64,000 bases of DNA from Micromonospora ureilytica (GTDB lineage: Bacteria; Actinomycetota; Actinomycetes; Mycobacteriales; Micromonosporaceae), in assembly GCF_015751765.1 (NCBI RefSeq), contig NZ_JADOTX010000001.1, positions 620,001-684,000 on the forward strand, in the 5' to 3' direction. Below are positions 16,906-24,560 of the stretch, piece after piece. The translations under genes were made by a program, and so were the position numbers. Each line of letters begins with the position of its first letter. Position 1 is the stretch's first letter. The notes under the pieces are model-generated. The model saw nothing but the letters and a program-made list of their open reading frames with translations, was not told the origin of the DNA and ran no database searches.

Positions 16906-16984
16906 GTGATCCACTCGGTTTCGCTGATAACGCGGCATCCGAGCGACATGGATGGCACGACTTCACGGAAACCGAGTGGATCAC
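16906..16984. repeat. 79-bp hairpin repeat, copy 2
   Basis: Same element as copy 1, in the same orientation. The terminal stem is longer here (GTGATCCACTCGGTTTC pairing with GGAAACCGAGTGGATCAC), and the central stem CATCC/GGATG is kept. Copy 1 shows a T-G wobble at one of these positions, which hints that RNA or DNA folding is preserved. It ends 46 bases beyond the stop codon of the aminopeptidase gene and could terminate its transcript. Confidence 0.8.
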
Positions 16985-17030
16985 GGGCGGGGCTTAACCG
17001 GCCCGGCCGGGCGGGCCAGGCGCAGGCGGG

Positions 17031-18512
17031 TCAGCTGGGCAGGCGGGGGCCGGCTTCGCGCTGCTCGGCCAGCCAGGTCTCCACCTCGTCGGAGGTGCGG
17101 GGCAGGCCGGCTGACAGGTTGACCGCGCCGGTCGCGGTGACCAGCACGTCGTCCTCGATCCGGATGCCCACACCGCGCAGCTCGGCGGGGACCAGTTCGT
17201 CCTCCGGCTGGAAGTACAGGCCGGGCTCGACGGTGAGCACGTAGCCCTCGCCCAGGGCGCCGTCGCGGTACGTCTCCTTGCGGGCGTTCGAGCAGTCGTG
17301 CACGTCGATGCCGAGCATGTGGCCGAAGCCGTGCAGCGTCCACCGCCGGTAGACCGTCGACTTCTCGTCCATCGCCTCGTCCACGCTCACCGGCAGCAGA
17401 CCCAGCTCGGACAGGCCCTCGGCGAGCACCCGCATGCAGGTCAGGTGGACGTCCTTGAACTTCACCCCGGGGCGGATGGCCTCGATGCCGGCCTGCTGCG
17501 AGGCGTACACGATGTCGTAGACCTGGCGCTGCAGCGCGGTGAACCGGCCGCTCACCGGCAGGACCCGGGTGACGTCGGCGGTGTAGAGGTTGCGGCCCTC
17601 GACACCCATGTCCATCAGCAGCAGGTCACCCGGTCGGGTGGCGCCGTGGTTGTGCACCCAGTGCAGGATCGTGGCGTGTTCGCCGGCACCGACGATCGAG
17701 CTGTACCCGACGTCGTTGCCGTCGTGGCGGGCCCGCAGCGCGAAGACGCCCTCCAGGAGCCGTTCGGAGACCGCCCGGTCGGCCGGCAGGATCCGGGCCA
17801 CGTCCTCGAAGCCGCGCACTGTGGCGTCGATCGCGTCCTGGAGTTGGCCGATCTCCCACTCGTCCTTGACCAGCTTCATCTCCGAGATGGCGATCGCCAG
17901 CTCCCGGTCCCGGGCGGGCTGGCCCTCGGCGCGCGGCCCGTCGTACTGGCGGACGGCCGCGTCCACCTGGGCGTCGAAACCGCGCAACACCCGGGTACGC
18001 CCCGGAGCCAGGTCGGCGAGCGTCGCGTCCAGGCCGGTCAGGTCGGCGGTGGGCAGGCCCAGCTCGGTCGACTTCTCGCCGAGGGTGTGCCGCCGGCCCA
18101 CCCACAGCTCGCCGTTGCGGCTGCGGAAGAACTCGTCGGTCTCCCGGGAGGACCGGGGCCGCATGTACAGCATCGCGTCGTGCCCCGAGCCGTTCGGGCG
18201 CAGCACCAGCACGCTGTCGGCGTCGTGGTCGCCGGTCAGGTAGGCGAAGTCGCTGCCCGGCCGGAACGGGTAGTCGGTGTCGTTGGCCCGGACCTTCTCG
18301 GTGCCGGTGGGGATCACCAGCGTCTCGCCGGGGAAGGCCGCCGAGAGGGCGGCCCGTCGCTTGGCGTAGTTGGGCGTCTCCGGGCGGGGCGTCACGGGGA
18401 GCGCCGTGTCGCGCCAGCCCTGCCGCATGAAGGACAGGAACGCCTCCGGGAAGTCCGGATCGTGCGATTCCGTACCGTCCGTCGGCGTACCGTCGGTGCG
18501 TCCCTCGGTCAT
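17031..18512 (-). CDS. pepP: Xaa-Pro aminopeptidase (M24B)
   Basis: The ATG at 18512 has a GGAGGGAG ribosome-binding site; the frame runs on upstream but only antisense to asnB. The 493-residue cytoplasmic enzyme has the N-terminal aminopeptidase-P domain (DTDYPFRPGSDFAYLTG, about residues 75-95). The C-terminal pita-bread domain carries the dinuclear metal ligands: the Asp of LLMDMGVEG, the Asp of TADVTR, the His of HGFGHMLGIDVHD, the Glu of TVEPGLYF and the Glu of GIRIEDDV. It removes the first residue from peptides with proline in second position. It is divergent from asnB, with 132 bases between starts. Confidence 0.95.
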   Translation of the reverse strand: MTEGRTDGTPTDGTESHDPDFPEAFLSFMRQGWRDTALPVTPRPETPNYAKRRAALSAAFPGETLVIPTGTEKVRANDTDYPFRPGSDFAYLTGDHDADSVLVLRPNGSGHDAMLYMRPRSSRETDEFFRSRNGELWVGRRHTLGEKSTELGLPTADLTGLDATLADLAPGRTRVLRGFDAQVDAAVRQYDGPRAEGQPARDRELAIAISEMKLVKDEWEIGQLQDAIDATVRGFEDVARILPADRAVSERLLEGVFALRARHDGNDVGYSSIVGAGEHATILHWVHNHGATRPGDLLLMDMGVEGRNLYTADVTRVLPVSGRFTALQRQVYDIVYASQQAGIEAIRPGVKFKDVHLTCMRVLAEGLSELGLLPVSVDEAMDEKSTVYRRWTLHGFGHMLGIDVHDCSNARKETYRDGALGEGYVLTVEPGLYFQPEDELVPAELRGVGIRIEDDVLVTATGAVNLSAGLPRTSDEVETWLAEQREAGPRLPS

Positions 18513-18644
18513 TGCGCCGCTCCCTCCGCTTCGTTGCTGGTCCCGACGGTACCGCGCGCCCGGTTGGCGGTAACGCCCCCTGGGAGTCGGGCGGATCGAC
18601 GGACGGCTGCAAGGGCCGACAGGGCGCGTGGAAAGATGGCCACC

Positions 18645-20606
18645 ATGTGCGGACTTCTGGCCTTCTTCAGCGCGAACGGCAACGCCGCCGCCCATCGCGA
18701 CCACATCGCCGGAGCGTTGGAATGCCTGCACCACCGCGGCCCCGACGAGACCGGGGTCGAGGTGGTCGGCGACGCCTCCGGCCGGTACGCGGACGGCGTG
18801 TTCGCCCACAAGCGGCTGGCCATCATCGACGTCGCGTCGAGCCACGAGCCACTGCCCTACGCGAACGGCCGTTACCTGCTGACCTTCAACGGCGAGATCT
18901 ACAACTACATCGAGCTGCGCGAGGAGTTGATCAGGAACTTCGGCGCCCAGTTCGCCACCGCCGGTGACGGTGAGGTGATCGTCGCCGGCTACCACTTCTG
19001 GGGTGAGCAGGTGCTCACCCGGCTGCGGGGCATGTTCGCCTTCGTCATCTGGGACCGGCAGGAGCGCCGGGCTTTCGGTGCCCGCGACTACTTCGGCATC
19101 AAGCCGATGCACTACCTGGAGACCGCCGACGGCCTCTACCTGGCCTCGGAGAAGAAGGCGCTGCTGCCGTTCGCGCACAGCAACTACCAGGGCGACGCGG
19201 GCGTCGACACGGCCAACCTGAGTCACTACCTGACCCTGCAGTACGTTCCCGAGCCCGGCACCCTGCACAAGGGCATCAGCCGGATCGGCTCGGGGGAGTA
19301 CCTGAACTGGACGCCGGGTGGCCGGATCGACGTACGCCGGTGGTACCGGCCGGTGTTCCGGCCGGCGCCTGTCGACGACGAGCAGAAGCTCTACCACGAG
19401 ATCCGCGAGACGCTGCGGGAGAGCGTGCGCATGCACATGCGCTCCGACGTGCCGGTCGGCTCGTTCCTGTCCAGTGGCATCGACTCCACGGCGGTGGTGG
19501 CGCTGGCGCGGGAATTCAACCCGAACATCCTCACCTTCACCGTCGGTTACGACGTGCCGGGTTACTCGGAGATCGACGTCGCCCAGGAGTCGGCCCGGCA
19601 CCTCGACGTCACGACGATCCCCACCAAGATCGGTCCGCAGGACATGATCGACGCGCTGCCGAAGATCGTCTGGCACCTGGACGACCCGGTGGCCGACCCG
19701 GCGCTGGTGCCGCTCTACTTCGTTGCCAAGAAGGCCGCCGAGCACGTCACCGTGGTGCTCTCCGGTGAGGGCGCGGACGAGTTCTTCGGCGGTTACACGA
19801 TCTACCGGGAGCCGCTGTCGCTGGGCACCGTCAACGGCCTGCCCGGCGGTGTGCAGAAGGGGCTGCGCGCGGTCTCCAAGGCGATCCCGCAGGGGGTCAA
19901 GGGCAAGAGCTTCCTGGAGCGCGGCACCACCCCGATCGAGGAGCGTTACTACGGCAACGCCCGGATGTTCACCGAGGAGGAGAAGCAGCACCTGATGCGC
20001 CGCTACGACCCCTCGGTGCGTTACACGGATGTCACCGCCCCGATCTACGCCGAGTGCACGGAGCTCGACGACGTCACCAAGATGCAGTACGTCGACCTCT
20101 ACACCTGGCTGCGCGGCGACATCCTGGTCAAGGCCGACCGGATCTCGATGTCGCACTCGCTGGAGGTGCGGGTGCCGTTCCTCGACCGTGAGGTCTTCGA
20201 TGTCGCGGCGAAGATCCCGGTCGACCTGAAGCTGCCGCCGCGCTCCGACGCCACCAAGTACGCGATGCGTCAGGCGTTGCAGGGTGTCGTGCCGCCGGCC
20301 ATCGTCAACCGCAAGAAGCTGGGCTTCCCGACCCCCACCCGGGTCTGGCTGCGCGGCGAGATGTACGAGTGGGCCCGGCACGTGCTCAGCACCTCGGGTG
20401 CGGGCGACCTGCTCGACCTGTCGTACGCGCTGCGGCTGCTCGACGAGCACAAGCGGGAGGAGGCCGACCACTCCCGCAAGGTGTGGACGGTGCTGATCTT
20501 CTGCATCTGGCACGCGATCTTCGTGGCCAAGACCCTCGACCCGGGTATCCAGCGCAACCAGTCGGCACTGCTCACGAAGCCGGTCGTCGGCTCCATGGTC
20601 CGCTGA
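18645..20606 (+). CDS. asnB: Asparagine synthetase (glutamine-hydrolysing)
   Basis: The start is chosen at the ATG at 18645 because the glutaminase nucleophile must be the first residue after Met. The protein then begins MCGLLAFFSANG with Cys2. An in-frame ATG at 18636 would bury the cysteine. The 653-residue enzyme has an N-terminal class II glutamine amidotransferase domain (to about residue 215, with HRGPDETG and NGEIYNY) and a C-terminal ATP-pyrophosphatase synthetase domain (SSGIDSTAVVAL, then LSGEGADEFFGGY). It makes asparagine from aspartate, ATP and glutamine. The length matches mycobacterial AsnB. Some actinobacterial relatives amidate cell-wall diaminopimelate, so that alternative role cannot be excluded. 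Confidence 0.93.
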   Translation: MCGLLAFFSANGNAAAHRDHIAGALECLHHRGPDETGVEVVGDASGRYADGVFAHKRLAIIDVASSHEPLPYANGRYLLTFNGEIYNYIELREELIRNFGAQFATAGDGEVIVAGYHFWGEQVLTRLRGMFAFVIWDRQERRAFGARDYFGIKPMHYLETADGLYLASEKKALLPFAHSNYQGDAGVDTANLSHYLTLQYVPEPGTLHKGISRIGSGEYLNWTPGGRIDVRRWYRPVFRPAPVDDEQKLYHEIRETLRESVRMHMRSDVPVGSFLSSGIDSTAVVALAREFNPNILTFTVGYDVPGYSEIDVAQESARHLDVTTIPTKIGPQDMIDALPKIVWHLDDPVADPALVPLYFVAKKAAEHVTVVLSGEGADEFFGGYTIYREPLSLGTVNGLPGGVQKGLRAVSKAIPQGVKGKSFLERGTTPIEERYYGNARMFTEEEKQHLMRRYDPSVRYTDVTAPIYAECTELDDVTKMQYVDLYTWLRGDILVKADRISMSHSLEVRVPFLDREVFDVAAKIPVDLKLPPRSDATKYAMRQALQGVVPPAIVNRKKLGFPTPTRVWLRGEMYEWARHVLSTSGAGDLLDLSYALRLLDEHKREEADHSRKVWTVLIFCIWHAIFVAKTLDPGIQRNQSALLTKPVVGSMVR

Positions 20607-20622
20607 CCCTGCCCCACCCTGT

Positions 20623-20678
20623 TGATCAAGAGGTTTGCGTCATCCGGAGCGGTTCCGGTGACGCAAACCTCTTGATCA
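20623..20678. terminator. Bidirectional hairpin terminator (TGATCA type)
   Basis: A perfect 20-bp stem (20623-20642 with 20659-20678) around a 16-base loop that itself contains CCGGAGCGGTTCCGG. It lies between the convergent asnB and LPMO genes. The arm begins TGATCAAGAGGTT, a sequence shared with two other hairpins in this window (28902 and 48848). Confidence 0.8.
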
Positions 20679-20695
20679 TTTCAGTGTGGTGGTGG

Positions 20696-21808
20696 TTAGC
20701 GGCGGGCGCAGGTGACTGTGGGGAGCCCGTTGGTTCCTGTGGAACTCGCCAGGAAGCCGAACGTCGTGGTGCCATTCGGTGCGACGGTGCCGTTGTAACC
20801 GACGTTCGTCGCCGTCACCGTCGAGCCGGACGACGACTGTGTGGCGCCCCAGATCTGACTGATCGCCTGCCCGTTGGGCCAGGTCCAGCTCGCTGTCCAA
20901 CCGGAGAACGGCGAACTGCCGTGATTCATGATCGTGACCTCGCCCTGGAAACCGCCCTGCCAGGTGCTGGACACCTTGTAGGTGGCCATGCAGTCACCGC
21001 CGGACGGCGGCGGGGTGGTCGGGTCGGTCGGCGGATCCGTCGGGTCGGTCGGCGGATCGGTCGGGTCGGTCGGCGGGTCGGTGGGGTCGGTCGGCGTACC
21101 ACCCGGACCCACGCCGGTGACCTGGCCGCTGCCGCCGTCGAAGGTCACGTCGGAGCAGCCGAAGAAGTTCTCCTGCGAGTCCGAGCGGACCCAGCGGGAG
21201 TAGATGATGTGCCGGCCACTCTTGCCCGACGGCAGGTTGCCGCTGAAGTAGTAGTGGCCGTCGTTGCTGCCGACCGACCCGCGCTGCGGCGGGTTGGTCA
21301 CCGTGAGGAACGGCTCCTCCAGGTCACTCCAGGCCAGGGCCCGGGTCGGGCTCCAGCTGTTCTTCGTCACGTAGAAGTAGAACGTGCCCGGGTGGTGCGC
21401 CCAGTTGCTGTACTTGAAGTCCAACCGCGCCCCGGCGGTCAGGTGGGTCAACGGCCAGTCGGTGCGCGGCAGGTCGTAGCCGCGGAAACCGGTTGCGCCG
21501 CCGCTGCACAGTTGCCCGTCCGGGATGAAGCCGGTGGTCCGGCCGCCAGCGTCGGAACGCAGCACGCTGAACCAGTTGTACAGCGAGTTCGCCCCGCTCT
21601 GCGCCACGGCGGCGGAACACGCGGGGTTGTTCGGCTTGATCTCACCGGTCTGGCTGCGGCCGTCCTGCCAGCACAGGTAGGTGCGGCTGCCCGGCGTCAT
21701 CGCCGCGCCGTGCGCGGCGGCCGGCTGCGGATTGGCCGCCAGGGCGACAGCGCCCAGCGCGAGGGTCACGGCCGCAGTGAGCAATGTGGCCATACGGGAA
21801 CGGTTCAC
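20696..21808 (-). CDS. Lytic polysaccharide monooxygenase (AA10) with CBM2
   Basis: The start is the GTG at 21808, with AGGAGA six bases before it. A signal peptide ends at QPAAA, so the mature protein begins with His33 (HGAAMTPGSR). The copper centre of LPMOs needs exactly such an N-terminal histidine. The second ligand lies in YSNWAHHPGTFYFYVTK. The AA10 domain extends to about residue 225 and is followed by a TDPPTDP repeat linker and a C-terminal CBM2 (CMATYKVSSTWQGGFQGEV). The enzyme oxidatively cleaves crystalline cellulose or chitin outside the cell; the CBM2 and linker favour cellulose. It is a stand-alone gene, convergent with asnB. Confidence 0.95.
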   Translation of the reverse strand: MNRSRMATLLTAAVTLALGAVALAANPQPAAAHGAAMTPGSRTYLCWQDGRSQTGEIKPNNPACSAAVAQSGANSLYNWFSVLRSDAGGRTTGFIPDGQLCSGGATGFRGYDLPRTDWPLTHLTAGARLDFKYSNWAHHPGTFYFYVTKNSWSPTRALAWSDLEEPFLTVTNPPQRGSVGSNDGHYYFSGNLPSGKSGRHIIYSRWVRSDSQENFFGCSDVTFDGGSGQVTGVGPGGTPTDPTDPPTDPTDPPTDPTDPPTDPTTPPPSGGDCMATYKVSSTWQGGFQGEVTIMNHGSSPFSGWTASWTWPNGQAISQIWGATQSSSGSTVTATNVGYNGTVAPNGTTTFGFLASSTGTNGLPTVTCARR

Positions 21809-22160
21809 GGGTTCTCCTGACTCGCGAGGGGCGCTGGCTGAGCCGCCCCGCCGCAATCGGGTGGGATGTGGCGTGATCGCCCCGCTGTCGTGAGCGGTGC
21901 GACGATCACGGCGACGTGCCCCGGCGGAAACAGCCAGCGGACGTGCGCCGTCGACGGTCCAGTCCTGGACCGGTGCCCTCGCGTCTAACCAACCCGGCAA
22001 CCGGCGGCGCCGCAGCCCTCGCACCGCCCGGTACGCGTCATCCCACCACGCCCCACGGGCCGAGCGCAATAGGCATTGCTCGATGCACGAGAAGACCCGC
22101 CGGTCGCCGCTGGACGCCATATCCTGCCTACGGGGAGCGGGAACGGAGAGGCGGCAGCCG
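21809..22160. other. Divergent intergenic region, LPMO and xdhC-like genes
   Basis: This 352-base stretch separates two divergent genes and must hold both promoters. I see no RNA gene, repeat or clear operator in it. Short open frames crossing it have no ribosome-binding sites or recognisable products. Confidence 0.5.
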
Positions 22161-23333
22161 GTGCCGGACGTGTTCGACGAGGTGCACCGCCGCTGCCGCG
22201 ACGGCGAGTCGGTCGCGCTGGCCACAGTCGTGGCGACCTGGCACTCCGCCCCGCAGCCGCCCGGCGCCGCAATGGTGGTCGCGACCGACGGCACGGTCAT
22301 CGGCAGCGTCTCCGGCGGCTGCGTCGAGGCGGATCTCTACGAACGGGCCCGTCCTGTGCTCGACACCGGCCAACCCGAGCTGCACCGCTACGGGATCAGC
22401 GACGACGACGCGTACACCGTGGGCCTGACGTGCGGCGGCATCCTCGACGTGTTCGTGGAGCGCGTCGACGCGAGCGCCCTGCCGGCACTGGACGCGGTCG
22501 CCGCCGCCCGCCGCGGCGGCCACCCGGCGGCAATCGTCACCTGCGTATCCGCCGACGCCAGCGACCCAACCTCCGGCGCCGGTGTTCCGCCGGATGCCGG
22601 GCCGAGCGACCCGGCTCGGCGGCTTGGCCGGCGGCTGGTGCTGACCGGTGAGCGGTCCATCGGTTCGCTCGGCGACGACCGGCTCGACGACGCCGCCCGC
22701 GACGACGCCCTCGGGCTGCTCGCCGCCGGGCGCAGCGGGATGCTCCGGTACGGGTACCACGGGCAGCGCCGCGGTGGCGGGCTCAGCCTCTTCGTGACCG
22801 CGTACGCAACCCCACCCCGGATGATCGTCTTCGGGGCTATCGACTTCGCCGCCGCGGTGGCCCGGATCGGCGCGTTCCTCGGCTACCGGGTCACCGTCTG
22901 CGACGCCCGGCCGGTCTTCGCCACCGCGCAGCGCTTTCCCGAGGCGGACGAGGTGGTGGCGCAGTGGCCGCACCGCTACCTGCGTACGGAGTTGGCGGCG
23001 GGTCGGCTCGACGAGCGGACGGTGGTGTGCGTGCTCACCCACGATCCGAAGTTCGACGTGCCGCTGCTGGAGTTGGCGCTGCGCCACCGGTTGGCGTTCG
23101 TCGGCGCGATGGGCTCACGGCGCACCCACGACGAGCGACACAAGCTGCTGAGCGAGGCGGGGCTCAGCCCGGACCAGCTCGCCCGGCTCGCCTCCCCGAT
23201 CGGGTTGGATCTCGGTGGTCGTACCCCGGAGGAGACCGCGGTGAGTGTGGCCGCGCAGATCGTCGCGGCCCGGTGGGGTGGTACCGGCGGCCCCCTCGCG
23301 GCGCTCGACGGGCCGATCCACCGACCGGGGTAG
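22161..23333 (+). CDS. XdhC/CoxI-family protein
   Basis: The GTG at 22161 is preceded by GGAGAGG; the frame is open further upstream without support. The 390-residue protein has the N-terminal XdhC/CoxI domain (SVALATVVATWHSAPQPPGAAM, GSVSGGCVEADLYERA, TCGGILDVFVE). The C-terminal part is Rossmann-like (GAIDFAAAVARIGAFLGYRV, FVGAMGSRRTHDER, GLDLGGRTPEETAVSVAAQI). Family members help insert or sulfurate the molybdenum cofactor of xanthine dehydrogenase-type enzymes. No molybdoenzyme gene is near, so the partner is encoded elsewhere. The sugar kinase gene follows after 114 bases. Confidence 0.92.
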   Translation: MPDVFDEVHRRCRDGESVALATVVATWHSAPQPPGAAMVVATDGTVIGSVSGGCVEADLYERARPVLDTGQPELHRYGISDDDAYTVGLTCGGILDVFVERVDASALPALDAVAAARRGGHPAAIVTCVSADASDPTSGAGVPPDAGPSDPARRLGRRLVLTGERSIGSLGDDRLDDAARDDALGLLAAGRSGMLRYGYHGQRRGGGLSLFVTAYATPPRMIVFGAIDFAAAVARIGAFLGYRVTVCDARPVFATAQRFPEADEVVAQWPHRYLRTELAAGRLDERTVVCVLTHDPKFDVPLLELALRHRLAFVGAMGSRRTHDERHKLLSEAGLSPDQLARLASPIGLDLGGRTPEETAVSVAAQIVAARWGGTGGPLAALDGPIHRPG

Positions 23334-23447
23334 CGCGCGCGGCAGTGCGTGGCCTTCGGCGTCCATCGGGCCGCGCGTTGTGCCAGCCTGGTGCCACGGC
23401 GATCGGCTCGGCGAGCAGCGGTCGGTGGCGACGACGAGAGGATCGGC

Positions 23448-24383
23448 ATGGGATACGCGGTGGTGCTCGGCGAAGCGCTCGTCGACCTGCTCGACGGCGA
23501 GCTCGACGGGGAGCGGGTCTATCGGCAGGCCATCGGCGGCGGGCCGCTCAACGTCGCCGTCGGGGTGGCCCGACTCGGTGGCGCGGCGCAGTTCGTCGGC
23601 TCGCTCGGTGACGACGCGCTGGGCGGCCGGATCCGCGCGTTCCTCACCGCAGCCGACGTCGGGGTGGCCGGTGCGATCACGGCGCCGGCGCCGACCACGC
23701 TCGCGGTGGTCACGTACACCGGGCCGGAGCCGGACTTCCGTTTCTACGGCGAGCCGCCCTCCTACGGACTGCTCGGCCCCGACGATCTGGACCTGGCGCT
23801 GCTGGAGGGTGCCGACGTGCTCTACTGCGGCTCGATCGTGCTGCTCCAACCCGACACGCTGGCCGCCGCCCGACGTGCCTGGTCGCTCGCCGCCGGCCTG
23901 CGGGTCTTCGACCCGAACGTGCGCGCCCGGCTACTGAACGGACCGGCCGCGCTGGAGGGGCTGCGCGAGGTGGTGGCCGAGTTCGCCGCCAGCGCCAACC
24001 TGGTCAAGCTGAGCGCCGCCGACGCGGTGCTGCTCTATCCCGGTGAGCCGGTCGAGGGGGTGGCGGCGTACCTGCGTGAGCTGGGGGCCGGCACGGTGGT
24101 GGTGACGATCGGCGCGGCCGGGGCGGTGCTGGCCGCCGCCGAGGCCGACCCGGTCCGGGTGCCGGCGCCCAAGGTCAACGCGATCGACGCCACCGGCGCG
24201 GGTGACTCGGTGATGGCCGCGTTGATCGCCGACCTGCTCCTCGACGGCGAGCCGGAGGGCCCGTCGGGCTGGGCCGACCGGGTGGCCTTCGCCCTGCGGG
24301 TAGCCGGCCTGGTCTGCGAATCCCCGGGCGGCGCCACCGCCATGCCCACCCGCGCCGCCGTGCAGAACCGCTTCAACACCTGA
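23448..24383 (+). CDS. PfkB-family carbohydrate kinase (fructokinase-like)
   Basis: The start is the ATG at 23448 behind GAGAGGA. The 311-residue protein has both PfkB signatures: the N-terminal GGGPLNVAVGVARLGG (about residues 29-44) and the C-terminal ATP/anion-hole motif DATGAGDSVMAAL (about residues 247-259), where the aspartate of GAGD is the catalytic base. It should phosphorylate a sugar or nucleoside in the cytoplasm; fructose is the most common substrate for this subgroup. It is followed by a hairpin and then the alpha-galactosidase gene, so a shared role in sugar use is possible but not shown. Confidence 0.9.
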   Translation: MGYAVVLGEALVDLLDGELDGERVYRQAIGGGPLNVAVGVARLGGAAQFVGSLGDDALGGRIRAFLTAADVGVAGAITAPAPTTLAVVTYTGPEPDFRFYGEPPSYGLLGPDDLDLALLEGADVLYCGSIVLLQPDTLAAARRAWSLAAGLRVFDPNVRARLLNGPAALEGLREVVAEFAASANLVKLSAADAVLLYPGEPVEGVAAYLRELGAGTVVVTIGAAGAVLAAAEADPVRVPAPKVNAIDATGAGDSVMAALIADLLLDGEPEGPSGWADRVAFALRVAGLVCESPGGATAMPTRAAVQNRFNT

Positions 24384-24400
24384 GCCCGGCCGACCCGCGC

Positions 24401-24470
24401 CGATCTTGCACTTTCGGTCGTCGGTTGGTCCGCTTTGCTCATTTTTGGCCCCGCAGAAAGTGCAAGATCG
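24401..24470. terminator. Long-loop hairpin after the sugar kinase gene
   Basis: Perfect 15-bp arms CGATCTTGCACTTTC (24401-24415) and its complement (24456-24470) enclose a 40-base loop. The hairpin begins 17 bases after the kinase stop, which fits a terminator. The sequence differs from the TGATCA-type hairpins elsewhere in the window. Confidence 0.6.
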
Positions 24471-24560
24471 CGGCAGGAGCGAGGGGTTGACCTCGGGGAT
24501 TTGTGAGCGTTAACATCGACGACGCACGATGGAAACGTGGGCGTCGTCGGGGAGGCTCTG

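Larger units (their letters stand above)
16461..17030. other. Gene-free region holding hairpin repeats
   Basis: No convincing coding frame lies between the second beta-helix gene's promoter and the end of the aminopeptidase gene. The stretch is made of two copies of a composite repeat, each with an 18-bp block GGCCGTCGGGGTGTGCGG (16602-16619 and 16861-16878) followed 26-27 bases later by a 79-bp hairpin element. GC-rich purine-heavy filler lies between the copies. Confidence 0.7.

Noticed and set aside
16508..16909. Open frames across the 79-bp repeats
   Set aside because: They have no ribosome-binding site or recognisable product, and consist of hairpin-repeat sequence.
17298..20606. Long upstream extension of asnB (open from 17298)
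   Set aside because: It would overlap the aminopeptidase gene for over 1 kb and bury the catalytic Cys2. The ATG at 18645 is required for function.
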